From contig JAFRGW010000131.1 in NCBI GenBank assembly GCA_017433615.1, positions 1 to 42,903 on the forward strand: a DNA stretch of 42,903 bases. The letters run 5' to 3'. The translations under genes were made by a program, and so were the position numbers. The DNA comes from Eubacterium sp. (lineage in GTDB: Bacteria; Bacillota; Clostridia; Lachnospirales; Lachnospiraceae). Numbering within the stretch: position 1 is the stretch's first letter; every line of letters begins with the position of its first letter. The notes beneath the pieces were generated by a model. It made no database searches and was not told where the DNA came from. It saw only the letters and a list, made by a program, of their open reading frames with translations. This document shows, one piece after another, positions 7,752 through 16,706 of the stretch.

Positions 7752-9416
7752 ATGAATCTGGGAATGGATTTTGGCAGCACGTATACGACGATGTCACAGT
7801 ATGAGTATGGGACAAAACAATTAAGGGATATTTCACTGCAGGAAGGTGCGCCGTTTATCCCGACGGTTGTCGCGGAAGGAAAAGGAAAGCTGCAATACGG
7901 AGCTGAGGCAAAAAACAAGGCAGGAAAACGTGGGTTTGCCACTTATAAGGCTTTCAAAATGCTGCTGCCCGAAGATGATCAGGAAAGGCTGACTGCGCGC
8001 GGATATGATGAAGATCATACACCGGAGGAGATGACGCGGCGCTTTATTTCATTTTGTCTGCAGGAGGGACTTCACCGGTGCGGGGAGAAAATGATTGACC
8101 GTCTTGTGATCGGGGTCCCTGAAGTGTGGAATGACAGACTTGAGACGCTCGACGGAAGAAATATGCTGCGGAATATCTGTGTCGGTTTTCCTTTCGTCGA
8201 TAAGGTGCAGGTTGTCAGTGAGCCGGCAGCTGCCAGTGCATTTTTCGCGTATAATTTCCGGAATAATACAGGCCGTGATTTTGCAGGTCATATTCTGCTG
8301 ATTGATTATGGCGGGGGCACGCTGGATATTACGCTGACCAATGTTGCGGCGCAGGATTCCGGGAATGTGGAAATCCGGATTGAAGCCCGGACCGGTGCCG
8401 GCGAGAATGAAGAAGGCCGGATCGGCAGCGCGGGAATCCAGTATATGGAACAGACCATGATGCGGGCCATCGAAGAGAGCGGATATTTTCCGGAGGGCAT
8501 TGCGCAGGACGGACGTTTCTACAAAGCAGTGGACGATCTGGAGGAAGAACTGAAATCTTCCCGCAAGACCATCGGAGACATTTTTGATGAAATCGGCATT
8601 GATGATCCCGAGGAGCTGGAAGCGGAAGAGTTTACAACAATTGATTACTATGGAGAAGAGATTTCTGTGACTTATGGTCTTCTTCTGCGTGTCTATAATG
8701 ATGAGATTGCGCCTGTCCTGCGGGAGCAGCTGCAGAAGATGATCAGTTACATGGAGCAGGCGGGCATCCGGTATGATGACGCAGATCAGGAGGTATTTAA
8801 GATTGCGCTCGTCGGCGGATTCGGTAATTTTTATCTTGTAGACCAGCAGGTCCGGGACACCTTCCGCTTCTCATCCATGGATAAGCGGACAGAGGATATT
8901 ATTAATTTTGCCTCAGACAGAGAAAAGGCTGTATCGCTAGGTGCTGCACTGGTGGCATCCGATATTATCCGGATCCGCAATACTGCGCCATATTCGATCG
9001 GATTTCTGGGCGGCGATCAGGATCCTGCCAATGCGGACTACGCATTCTGTTACAAGGATGATATTGTGTTTGACCATCCATACTATCCGCATTACAAGCT
9101 CGATCCGGAAAAACCGATTGCTTATTATATCGGCTCAACGCCGAACAGCTTTGTCGTCAATCACGGAACCGACAGTTCGACGGCCATGGTCGTATATCTG
9201 AAAGAAAAATACGCAAAGCAGCTTGAGGATATGATTGGATATGCTGATGAGAAGTATCAGACGGCCGTGCTTGGTTTTTCGCTGGACTCATCAGGGGTTC
9301 TGAGTGTGCATATCCGTCCGTTTAATCTGTTTACGAAAAAGCCGGAGGGAGAAGATAACCGGATTGTGCTGGATTCATTCAAAAATATGTTTGTGTTCAG
9401 TAAAATAAAATACTAA
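7752..9416 (+). CDS. Hsp70/DnaK-like ATPase
   Basis: A 554-residue protein with AGGAG at 7738-7742, nine bases before the ATG. It has the actin/Hsp70 fold signatures in order: phosphate-1 MDFGSTYTT near the N-terminus, phosphate-2 IDYGGGTLDIT (184-194), VSEPAAA just before it as in DnaK, and the adenosine motif LVGGFG (353-358). The lengths between them match the Hsp70 nucleotide-binding domain. The roughly 150-residue C-terminus is not an obvious canonical substrate-binding domain, and the EEVD-type tail is absent. No DnaJ or GrpE gene is adjacent, so this is a dedicated chaperone-like ATPase. The coiled-coil protein downstream may be its partner. The family is secure, the role inferred. Confidence 0.88.
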   Translation: MNLGMDFGSTYTTMSQYEYGTKQLRDISLQEGAPFIPTVVAEGKGKLQYGAEAKNKAGKRGFATYKAFKMLLPEDDQERLTARGYDEDHTPEEMTRRFISFCLQEGLHRCGEKMIDRLVIGVPEVWNDRLETLDGRNMLRNICVGFPFVDKVQVVSEPAAASAFFAYNFRNNTGRDFAGHILLIDYGGGTLDITLTNVAAQDSGNVEIRIEARTGAGENEEGRIGSAGIQYMEQTMMRAIEESGYFPEGIAQDGRFYKAVDDLEEELKSSRKTIGDIFDEIGIDDPEELEAEEFTTIDYYGEEISVTYGLLLRVYNDEIAPVLREQLQKMISYMEQAGIRYDDADQEVFKIALVGGFGNFYLVDQQVRDTFRFSSMDKRTEDIINFASDREKAVSLGAALVASDIIRIRNTAPYSIGFLGGDQDPANADYAFCYKDDIVFDHPYYPHYKLDPEKPIAYYIGSTPNSFVVNHGTDSSTAMVVYLKEKYAKQLEDMIGYADEKYQTAVLGFSLDSSGVLSVHIRPFNLFTKKPEGEDNRIVLDSFKNMFVFSKIKY

Positions 9417-9497
9417 GAACCGTGGAACGTTAACAGGACAGCTGACACGAGAGGGAATCACCGGGAGAACCCGGATTGGTAAGATAAGGAGTCCGGA

Positions 9498-10604
9498 ATG
9501 GAACTGGAACTTACAAAACGTAATCTGCGGCGAATCGCGGAGCTGGATAATCCGGCAATCGAAGATGTTTTGGGATTTATTTATGATTTTTGTCAGGATA
9601 TCAAGACGGATACAGGAACGCCTGTTGAAAAACTTGCCTGCCGCGAGGAGGATGCGATGTATAAGCGGCTTCCGTGGCTGGGGCGTACCGTGACAAAAAT
9701 CAGTAAGGAGAATGCCCCGCTGCTGACTTCTGAAAGCAGGCGGGACAGAATCAGTGAGATCGAGGCAAAACTTGCCGGACTTGATCAGGAGATGGAAGAA
9801 GCCGGCAGGCTGCAGGCGGAACTGCAGAACCGGATTATTCTTATAAAACAGCGACGGGAAGAAGTGGCTGCCCAAAAGCATGCTGAACTGGAAATGCAGG
9901 AGCAGATTCGTCATTTGCAGGAGCAGGTTCAGGGACTGGAAGCGCTGGATCTGGAAGAACTGCGCAGAAGACGGGACATGCTGCAGGATCAGATCCGGAA
10001 TCAGGAAGAGAAGCGTCAGGAACAGGAGCAGCAGATCGAAGGACTGCGGACGGAGCTGGATGCAGCGGAGCAAACGCTTCAGGATATATTACAGAGATCA
10101 GAATCACTCCGGCAGCAGGTGCGTGATCTGGAAAATCAGCGGCAGATGCAGCAGGCTGAGCAGGATGCACTCCGCTATGAGCTGCAGGAGACGGAGGAGC
10201 AGACAGCTGCACTGGAGCAGGAGATCGCATCACTGAAACGGCAGAAAGAAAAGCAGGAAACCTCCACGGAATCTCTGATGCGTGAACGGAATCAGCTTCA
10301 GATGGAGCTGGAGTCTGAAGAAGCGAAGATGCGTTTCCGGATGCTGGAAAGCAGACAGAAAGAAATCACGCTGTTGAAGGACAGGCTGCAGCGTATCCGT
10401 TTTCTGCGGGAACAGCTTCTGCAGGACTGGAACAGCCCGTGGGGAGAGGAAACCCGTGCGCTTGTCGGAAGCGGCAGTGCGGCAGAGGTCCCGGCAGAGA
10501 TTCTGCATGCCGATCTGGATGAGATGAGAAAGAAACTGACACAGTACGGAGAAGATCTGCGGGAACTGGCTGTGCAGATGAACAGCCTCGAATTTCGAAA
10601 TTGA
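9498..10604 (+). CDS. Long coiled-coil protein
   Basis: A 368-residue protein with AAGGAG at 9485-9490, seven bases before the start. Residues 1-75 form a small, probably globular head. From about residue 80 to 310 the composition is Gln/Glu/Leu/Arg-rich with heptad-like spacing and no prolines, the signature of an extended coiled coil. A short Gly/Ser break near residue 325 leads to a final helix ending NSLEFRN. Such proteins act as tethers or scaffolds. Following the Hsp70-like gene, it could be a nucleotide-exchange or docking partner, but nothing in the sequence proves that. No named family was recognised. Confidence 0.75.
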   Translation: MELELTKRNLRRIAELDNPAIEDVLGFIYDFCQDIKTDTGTPVEKLACREEDAMYKRLPWLGRTVTKISKENAPLLTSESRRDRISEIEAKLAGLDQEMEEAGRLQAELQNRIILIKQRREEVAAQKHAELEMQEQIRHLQEQVQGLEALDLEELRRRRDMLQDQIRNQEEKRQEQEQQIEGLRTELDAAEQTLQDILQRSESLRQQVRDLENQRQMQQAEQDALRYELQETEEQTAALEQEIASLKRQKEKQETSTESLMRERNQLQMELESEEAKMRFRMLESRQKEITLLKDRLQRIRFLREQLLQDWNSPWGEETRALVGSGSAAEVPAEILHADLDEMRKKLTQYGEDLRELAVQMNSLEFRN

Positions 10605-10670
10605 CCGCGTTAAATTTCAGAATGATAAATTGTTCCGAAACAACCCAAGCGAAACAAAAGGAGAATGACT

Positions 10671-11195
10671 ATGAAATGTGAAGTATGCGGCGCGGAACTC
10701 ACACACGGCAGCAGTGCCTGTGGTTTTTGTGGTTACCCGGTTCTGGTGGAGATTGGAAATACGCCGGAGAGCCGGCAGAAAAAAGAGGAAGCAGCAGCGG
10801 CTTACCGCGCACAGATCTGTAAAGATATCGAAGTGGGATTTTATGCATATACCCATAAGATTGTCGAAGATGCAGATGGAAATGAAAAGCTGAAGCGCGA
10901 CCGGACCGATAAGGTGAAAATAGCACTGTGCGGAGACGTTTCAGTGGGCGGGATCGTCTGGTGTCAGGAAGGTTTTCTTCGTCCGCAGACGGATGTCATG
11001 GACTGCAGGATCTACATCAAGCGCGGTTCGCAGATAAGGGGACCGAAGCTTCTGAACGTGCCGGTACCGGATGGTACAGGAGATATCCGGATCGGCATGG
11101 AAAAAGTATCCGACTGTCTGATCCGAATCTGTATCGGAGAGGAGAAAACACAGTCCTATACCAGTTCCGAACCCATTAATGTTCTGACAGAATAA
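10671..11195 (+). CDS. Zinc-ribbon protein, last gene of the cluster
   Basis: A 174-residue protein. The ATG at 10671 is chosen over an in-frame ATG at 10665 because AGGAG at 10659-10663 lies seven bases before the former but only one base before the latter. The N-terminus has a zinc ribbon with paired cysteines, CEVC and CGFC, about 11 residues apart. A Glu/Ala-rich helix follows. The rest appears beta-rich and ends in an Ile/Val-alternating segment. Zinc-ribbon plus beta-domain proteins often serve as adaptors. It closes the operon, with its stop inside the 5' arm of a strong terminator. Confidence 0.75.
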   Translation: MKCEVCGAELTHGSSACGFCGYPVLVEIGNTPESRQKKEEAAAAYRAQICKDIEVGFYAYTHKIVEDADGNEKLKRDRTDKVKIALCGDVSVGGIVWCQEGFLRPQTDVMDCRIYIKRGSQIRGPKLLNVPVPDGTGDIRIGMEKVSDCLIRICIGEEKTQSYTSSEPINVLTE

Positions 11196-11231
11196 AAAAT
11201 TTCCAGCAGATCAGTTCTGCTGGAAATTTTT
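11195..11231. terminator. Bidirectional Rho-independent terminator
   Basis: A perfect 16-bp stem (11195-11210 with 11216-11231) has a five-base loop. The arms begin with an A-run and end with a T-run, so it works for both strands. It ends the AAA/HerA/Hsp70 cluster on the plus strand and lies at the 3' end of the converging sigma-factor gene, overlapping its last codons. Confidence 0.92.
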
Positions 11232-12932
11232 CATACTGTACGGATTACTGTCGCCGTGGAATGTGATGGTTCCGTCCGGATATAACCAGAAGGTTTCATC
11301 CGCCTCCGGCGAGAGATGCGCCCGCAGCTTCGAGGGAAGACCATTCACGCCGGTTTCGATTTCAAATCCGATATATGTGTGGTCTATTTTTTTCTGATTT
11401 TCATCATAGAGTGTCATGTTCAAAGCACCGGCAGACATCATCAGGGTCATATCGATCGCATTGTCATCCATGCAGACCCAGGAGCCGAGGTAGGCATCTA
11501 CACCGGTGCCGCCGCGCAGAGGCGTCTCGGAATTAAGATAAACACCGCCGACGGTGACTTTCTTCTCCGTATCGAACCAGCTTGTCTCATTGACAGATAC
11601 GGTGTAGTCATTTGACCAGCGGAGGGTGGCTGCAGTTCCGGCATCGGTGCCTGAGTCAACGATCAGCTGGGTGCTGTCTGTTCTGGCCTGGTAAGTCTCG
11701 CTGAAGTCTTTGCCTTTGGAATCTTTTGCGTGGAAGGTTATTTCATAGCCGTCGCCTTCCTTCGCCTTTGCAATTTCCATCCAGTTTTGGTGCGCTTTTT
11801 CCGTATAGATGCCGATGATCCGCTCTTCGATCGGGAGATCCGTTGTCTCTGTGATATCATAGCCACTTGCGGGAGCGGTTCCTGCGGCCGGATCTGCACC
11901 TGTGCCGGCAGCTGCCGTACCGGATGCCGCGGATCCATCTGCATTCTGTGCGTCTGTACCGGAGGTGTCTGTACCGGCAGAAGCTTCTGCGGCAGCCTCA
12001 GCGGCGGCTGCAGCCTTTCGCGCGGCGCGCTGTTCCCGGGAGTGCATGACAAGGAAGACCAGGCCGGTCACCAGTGCCGCCAGCAGAAGCAGGGCAAATG
12101 CCACGCCGACACGTGTGCGGCGTTTTCTGGCTCTGCGGCGTTTATCAATCCGCGCCTGCTTCTCCTGCTCTTTGCGTGCTTCTTCTTCCGGATCGGGCAT
12201 CGGCTCGATGACGGGACGCTGCTGCAGATCCTGCAGAATCATCTGAAGCAGACCTTTCGGCGGCTCTTGCGCGGCAGTCAGTTCTTCATGTTTGTGGAAC
12301 AGGAACACCATAAAGGAGACGGCATTGCGCGTCTTAAATCCATAGAGATTGACGTCATTCTGTTCCAGCACGCGCACGCTCGCCTTAATTTTCCATTTAC
12401 TGTAATTCAGACGGCTCCGGACAGTATCCTCGGAAATACCGAGCTCCCGTGCGATCTCATTAATAGACTTGCGCTCGTAGTAATAGAGAACCGTGCAGAG
12501 GCGCTGATCATCCGGAAGTTCCCGCATCAGGTCAAGCAGGAGCGCGGCGGCAACCCGCTCTTCCATTTCGATCTCCGGTATCTTTGCCGGGTACTCGTCA
12601 TCGAATTCCTGCGGTTCGGTGTGATCGATTGTCAGACGTGAGAAGAGTGACTGGGACCGGTTCCGGAGCCAGAGCGTTGCGCGGGTGTAAGCTGTGAGAT
12701 ACATCCACTGCGTCAGTTCTGCAGGATCGCGCAGCATGCGCAGGCCCTCAATTCCCGAGACGTAAGTCTCCCGCAGAAGGTCGCGGGTGACATTTCCGTC
12801 CTGGACGAGCGCCCGTATGATACAGTAGACCCTGGTATAAGTCTGTGCGAAGATTGCAGAAACTGCCTCCGGCTCGTGCATCGCCGCCTGATTGATCAGT
12901 TTCTGTGTGATTTCAGTCTGTTTCTGCTGCAT
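11211..12932 (-). CDS. ECF sigma factor fused to a membrane-anchored extracytoplasmic domain
   Basis: A 573-residue protein. Residues 20-95 resemble sigma region 2. Residues 140-190 resemble region 4, with the helix-turn-helix INEIARELGISEDTVRSRLNYSKWKIK. A charged segment and a basic stretch (RRRARKRRTR) precede one membrane span at 275-297. An Ala/Gly/Thr-rich linker leads to an outer domain of about 220 residues with a beta-rich lipocalin-like or META-like pattern. Fusion of a sigma factor with its own transmembrane sensor is unusual, because free sigma factors are normally held by separate anti-sigma proteins. Proteolytic release could free the sigma part. Region 2 is divergent, so it could instead be a membrane-bound DNA-binding regulator. 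Confidence 0.8.
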   Translation of the reverse strand: MQQKQTEITQKLINQAAMHEPEAVSAIFAQTYTRVYCIIRALVQDGNVTRDLLRETYVSGIEGLRMLRDPAELTQWMYLTAYTRATLWLRNRSQSLFSRLTIDHTEPQEFDDEYPAKIPEIEMEERVAAALLLDLMRELPDDQRLCTVLYYYERKSINEIARELGISEDTVRSRLNYSKWKIKASVRVLEQNDVNLYGFKTRNAVSFMVFLFHKHEELTAAQEPPKGLLQMILQDLQQRPVIEPMPDPEEEARKEQEKQARIDKRRRARKRRTRVGVAFALLLLAALVTGLVFLVMHSREQRAARKAAAAAEAAAEASAGTDTSGTDAQNADGSAASGTAAAGTGADPAAGTAPASGYDITETTDLPIEERIIGIYTEKAHQNWMEIAKAKEGDGYEITFHAKDSKGKDFSETYQARTDSTQLIVDSGTDAGTAATLRWSNDYTVSVNETSWFDTEKKVTVGGVYLNSETPLRGGTGVDAYLGSWVCMDDNAIDMTLMMSAGALNMTLYDENQKKIDHTYIGFEIETGVNGLPSKLRAHLSPEADETFWLYPDGTITFHGDSNPYSMKNFQQN

Positions 12933-13013
12933 AAGATATTTCCCCGTTTATAATCCCCTTACCATATGTTGAATAGTATAGTAGAGAACACGCAAAATGT
13001 CGAATTATTTTTC

Positions 13014-14843
13014 TCAGTTCTGCACACCGTGGTGGCACTCAAAGCAGCCAAATGTGATGGGCAGGAATGTGTAGCCGTTCTCCAGTGCCCAGCGGATGGC
13101 ATCCTCAATGCCGTCCTTGGTATATTCCTTCGTGTCGTGACAGAGCACGACAGAGATAGACTGCTGCTGGATGCCGTCGATGATATTCTGGGAAATCTGC
13201 TTCGGATCGGTGGTCTCATAGACATCGCCGTCGTATGCATTCCAGTCGTAGTAGTCGTATCCCTTTTTCTGCGCCTGCACTGTCAGACGTGTCATCAGAC
13301 CTTCATTGCCGGCACTGACGGTATTGGAACTGCCGCCCGGGAAGCGCATGATGTTGGTGCGGCTGCCGGTCTGCTGTTCAATGATATCATTCATGGCATC
13401 GAAATCTTCCCAGAACGCGTCTTCGTCGGCGTAGATTTTGTCGTAGTCGTGCGTCAGTGAGTGTACACCGACTGTGTGCCCCTCTGCAGCTTCACGACCG
13501 ATCAGCTCCTGATGATTGCCAAGCCCCGTGACGAAAAAGGTGGCCTTGACATTGTATTTTGCGAGGATGTCCAGAAGTTCTGCCGTATATTCACCGGGTC
13601 CGTCGTCAAATGTGAGGAAGACGATCTTGTCGCCGTTGACGGCAAGAGACGGATCATTTTTCGGCAGCGGTTTTACCGTGACGGTGCGCTCCGCTGTCGA
13701 AGCATTCCCGTGCGCATCTTCGCTTGTATATTTTAAAGTGTAGGTGCCTTCTTTATAATTGTCGACCTTTCCTTCCACTTTGACTTTGGCGGTGATATCG
13801 CCGTCCAGATCATCAATGGAAGTGAAGGAATCCTTCCATTCGTCCCCGGCGATGATTTCCAGCGGCACATCGTCCTTCAGAGTCAGGACCGGCGCGGTGC
13901 GGTCATCGTAGACAATGGCGCGGTCCGCTGTGGCCTTGTTGCCGGCGGCGTCGCTGACGGTGTAGATGACGTGGCCGTCCTTTTCTTCGCTGGTCACCTG
14001 CGCGGTCAGATCGCCGTCGTGGTTATCAGAGGCAGTAAACCCTTCTTCTTCATAAGGGTGTCCCGGAAGGGTGTAGGCATCCGGATTCGTCGTCAGTTTG
14101 ATTTCCGGTGGTACCGTGTCCACGACGTGTACAATGCGCATCGCCCCGGCTTTCATGTCTTCATATTCGGCAGAATACTGAATCATGTAGGTACCGGGTT
14201 CGACAGGTTCTTCGTCCATTTTTGTGGAGACCGGGAGGTCCGTCTGATCATTTGAGTGGATGACGCTGCCCTGGTAAGAGGCTGCTGCGCCGGGATCCTC
14301 ATAGGGCGTTCCATATTCCAGAAGAACCACAGGATCGCCTTTTAGTGTGACGTCCAGCGTGTAGACATTTTTGCTGCGCAGCGCTGCATATGTGATGAGT
14401 CCTGCGAGAACGAAGATACCTGCGGCTGCGGCGATGATATACGCGGGCCGGATGGTTTTTCGTTTTCCGGCTGTAAACCGCTGCAGCGTTTCTTTCAGAG
14501 ACGGCAGTTTCCGGGCCCGGATCTTTTCTGATGCGGTGGGATTCTGACGCACAACATCTTCGTCAGGAAGTACGGTATTCTGTCGTACAATGTTTTCGAC
14601 CGGAAGTTCGTCGATCTCAGGACTGAGATCATCCGGATATACAATATCCAGCGGCTTTTCAGTTGGTGGAACGGTTTCCTTCGGTTTGCGGACTTTGCCG
14701 GAAGCGGCGCGCTTTTTGTCGCGCTGCCTTGTGTAATACCGGCTGCGCGATTCCTTCAGACGCTTAAAGTAATTCAGAACAGACAGAAAGACCTGCCGGA
14801 CTGCGGCAAGCAAACTGCCGAGTAAATGTAAGAGTTGTCTCAT
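13014..14843 (-). CDS. Membrane-anchored polysaccharide deacetylase with Ig-like repeats
   Basis: A 609-residue protein. It has a 130-residue cytoplasmic N-terminus, a single membrane span at about 132-155, and then Ig-like/DUF5011-type repeats up to about residue 392 (recognised by DTVPPEIKL and DDRTAPVLTL starts and GxYxxxYxxxDxxGN ends). The C-terminal NodB domain has TFDDGP (411-416), the metal-site HSLTH (461-465), RFPGG, DWNAYDGD and VVLCHD, so the catalytic set is complete. The family removes acetyl groups from peptidoglycan or extracellular polysaccharides, which protects the wall from lysozyme. GGGGAG at 14854-14859 on this strand sits ten bases before the ATG. It is divergent from the MATE gene. 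Confidence 0.9.
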   Translation of the reverse strand: MRQLLHLLGSLLAAVRQVFLSVLNYFKRLKESRSRYYTRQRDKKRAASGKVRKPKETVPPTEKPLDIVYPDDLSPEIDELPVENIVRQNTVLPDEDVVRQNPTASEKIRARKLPSLKETLQRFTAGKRKTIRPAYIIAAAAGIFVLAGLITYAALRSKNVYTLDVTLKGDPVVLLEYGTPYEDPGAAASYQGSVIHSNDQTDLPVSTKMDEEPVEPGTYMIQYSAEYEDMKAGAMRIVHVVDTVPPEIKLTTNPDAYTLPGHPYEEEGFTASDNHDGDLTAQVTSEEKDGHVIYTVSDAAGNKATADRAIVYDDRTAPVLTLKDDVPLEIIAGDEWKDSFTSIDDLDGDITAKVKVEGKVDNYKEGTYTLKYTSEDAHGNASTAERTVTVKPLPKNDPSLAVNGDKIVFLTFDDGPGEYTAELLDILAKYNVKATFFVTGLGNHQELIGREAAEGHTVGVHSLTHDYDKIYADEDAFWEDFDAMNDIIEQQTGSRTNIMRFPGGSSNTVSAGNEGLMTRLTVQAQKKGYDYYDWNAYDGDVYETTDPKQISQNIIDGIQQQSISVVLCHDTKEYTKDGIEDAIRWALENGYTFLPITFGCFECHHGVQN

Positions 14844-14865
14844 ATTATTTAATCTCCCCAGACAG

Positions 14866-14895
14866 AGTATAGCACCGGGCGATTCGGGTTGACAA
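14866..14895 (-). promoter_or_regulatory. Sigma-A-type promoter of the deacetylase gene
   Basis: On the minus strand, TTGTCA (14890-14895) and TATACT (14866-14871) are separated by 18 bases. The -10 lies 22 bases before the deacetylase start. Its -35 overlaps the -35 of the opposing MATE promoter. Confidence 0.65.
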
Positions 14896-14917
14896 GGTCA
14901 ATCACTGCAATTACAAT
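14889..14917 (+). promoter_or_regulatory. Sigma-A-type promoter of the MATE gene
   Basis: TTGACA (14889-14894), a 17-base spacer and TACAAT (14912-14917) give a near-consensus promoter, 119 bases before the MATE start. Five bases of its -35 are shared with the divergent promoter on the other strand. Confidence 0.75.
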
Positions 14918-15036
14918 TTACAACGATCTGATGATTATTTTGTGAAATATAGATATTCTGCGATTGAATCGCGATCTCCGATAAAAAGATATTCTGTATC
15001 TTTCGGGAATGATTTCTGCACGGGACGGAGTTTTCA

Positions 15037-16392
15037 ATGACACGGGAAAAGAAGGTTATCAATTTTACAGAAGGGAAGATTGTCGGGCCGCTTCTCAGGT
15101 TTGCGCTGCCGGTTATGTTTGCGCTGTTTCTGCAGTCAATGTACGGCGCAGTAGATTTGTTTGTCGTGGGACATTTTGCGGAATCGGCAGATGTCTCTGC
15201 TGTATCGACAGGTTCGCAGGTGATTCTGACGCTGAACAGCCTGATTATCGGACTTTCCATGGGCATTACCATCGTGCTGGGCCAGCAGATCGGGCGCGGG
15301 GAGGCTGAGAAGGGCGGTGAGACGATCGGCAGCGGCATTGCATTGTTTGCAGTCGTCGGTCTGATCCTCACAGCTGTGATGGCTGCCTTTGCGGCACCAT
15401 TTGCTTCGGCGCTGCAGGCGCCGCCGGAGGCATTTGACCAGACCGTTGCCTACGTCAGAATCTGCGGCGCGGGCTGCATTGTCATCACGGCATACAATCT
15501 GATCGGAAGTATCTTCCGCGGACTGGGGGATTCCATCACGCCGCTGATCGCCGTGCTGATTGCCTGCGTGGTCAATATTGCCGGTGATCTGTTTCTGGTG
15601 GCAGGACTTCATATGGGATCCGCAGGCGCGGCAATCGCGACCGTCGGGGCACAGGCGGTCAGCGTAATTCTGTCGCTGCTGATCATCAGCAGGAAACAGC
15701 TGCCATTTACATTTTCGCGCCGGCAGATCCGGTTTAACCGGAAAATCATCAGCCATATTTTCCGGCTGGGCGCACCGGTTGCCCTGCAGGATACGCTGGT
15801 CGGATTTTCCTTCCTGTTTATCCTGGCTGTCATCAATTCCATCGGCCTGATTGCTTCGGCCGGTGTCGGCGTCGCCGAGAAGGTCTGCGCATTTGTCATG
15901 CTGGTTCCATCCGCATTTATGCAGTCCATGTCTGCCTTTGTCGCACAGAATGTGGGTGCGGGCAAATATCACCGCGCGCAGCGGTCACTCCGGTATGGCA
16001 TCATGGTCTCGCTGGCATTCGGCGTGCTGATGTTCTACCTTGTGTTCTTCCACGGCATGACGCTCGGCGGGATTTTCTCCAAAGACGCGGAGGTTGTCAG
16101 TGCCGGCGTCGAGTATCTGAAAGCATATGGAATCGACTGCCTGCTGACGGCATTCCTGTTCTGCTTTATCGGATTCTTCAATGGATTTGGCCTGACACGG
16201 TTTGTCATGGTCCAGGGTCTGATCGGTGCCTTCCTGATCCGTGTGCCCGGTTCCTTCCTGCTGTCGAAGGTACAGCCGGTCAGTCTGTTCCGCATCGGAC
16301 TGGCCATTCCGGCATCCACTGTGGTGCAGATCATACTGTGCTTCGTGTGTATGCACTGGCTGAAAAAACAATATGATTTCCGGAAAGAATGA
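15037..16392 (+). CDS. MATE-family multidrug/organic cation exporter
   Basis: A 451-residue integral membrane protein with the twelve-helix pattern and two-fold repeat of the MATE family. The N-terminus (INFTEGKIVGPLLRFALPVMF) and the first-half motifs AVDLFVVGHFA and LSMGITIVLGQQIGRGE are typical of NorM/DinF-like clostridial members. The family uses Na+ or H+ gradients to export cationic drugs or metabolites. ACGGAG at 15024-15029 precedes the ATG. The gene is single, with its own promoter and a following terminator. Substrate cannot be predicted. Confidence 0.93.
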   Translation: MTREKKVINFTEGKIVGPLLRFALPVMFALFLQSMYGAVDLFVVGHFAESADVSAVSTGSQVILTLNSLIIGLSMGITIVLGQQIGRGEAEKGGETIGSGIALFAVVGLILTAVMAAFAAPFASALQAPPEAFDQTVAYVRICGAGCIVITAYNLIGSIFRGLGDSITPLIAVLIACVVNIAGDLFLVAGLHMGSAGAAIATVGAQAVSVILSLLIISRKQLPFTFSRRQIRFNRKIISHIFRLGAPVALQDTLVGFSFLFILAVINSIGLIASAGVGVAEKVCAFVMLVPSAFMQSMSAFVAQNVGAGKYHRAQRSLRYGIMVSLAFGVLMFYLVFFHGMTLGGIFSKDAEVVSAGVEYLKAYGIDCLLTAFLFCFIGFFNGFGLTRFVMVQGLIGAFLIRVPGSFLLSKVQPVSLFRIGLAIPASTVVQIILCFVCMHWLKKQYDFRKE

Positions 16393-16439
16393 TTTCCGGT
16401 TCGCGCAGCACATTTTATAAGATTTTCCGTATTTTTTTG

Positions 16440-16467
16440 CCGGCCTGCAATAAAGCAGGCCGGTTTT
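16440..16467 (+). terminator. Terminator of the MATE gene
   Basis: A nine-base GC-rich stem (16440-16448 with 16455-16463), a six-base loop and a short TTTT tract follow the MATE stop by about 50 bases. Confidence 0.8.
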
Positions 16468-16547
16468 GCATTGCTATGACAGAACAGAAAAAACGTTTCT
16501 GGATGCTGTCCGGTGCAGAAACGGCAATCTGACGATCTCGCTGGGAC

Positions 16548-16577
16548 TTGTGGAACGTGAGCGGAATGAATTATAGT
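16548..16577 (+). promoter_or_regulatory. Possible promoter of the sigma/anti-sigma pair
   Basis: TTGTGG (16548-16553) and TATAGT (16572-16577) are 18 bases apart, 129 bases before the sigma-factor ATG. A GGAAC overlapping this site (16552-16556) resembles the -35 of ECF-type promoters, so autoregulation is possible. The rest of the 16393-16706 gap shows nothing beyond the upstream terminator. Confidence 0.4.
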
Positions 16578-16706
16578 AGAACTATCACATGGGAGACGGA
16601 TTTGTTCGCTGACACCGGAAAGAAAACGTCCGGACGTCAGGGGATACGGAAGCTGTCGGGAAGACAGCAGAAACAGACCGGACAGAATCGGACAGGAGCA
16701 GACGGC

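Noticed and set aside
15136-15972. 278-codon open frame on the minus strand, and a second long minus frame at 16035-17546
   Set aside because: Both are antisense to well-supported MATE and sigma-factor genes and resemble reverse translations of membrane and sigma sequence.
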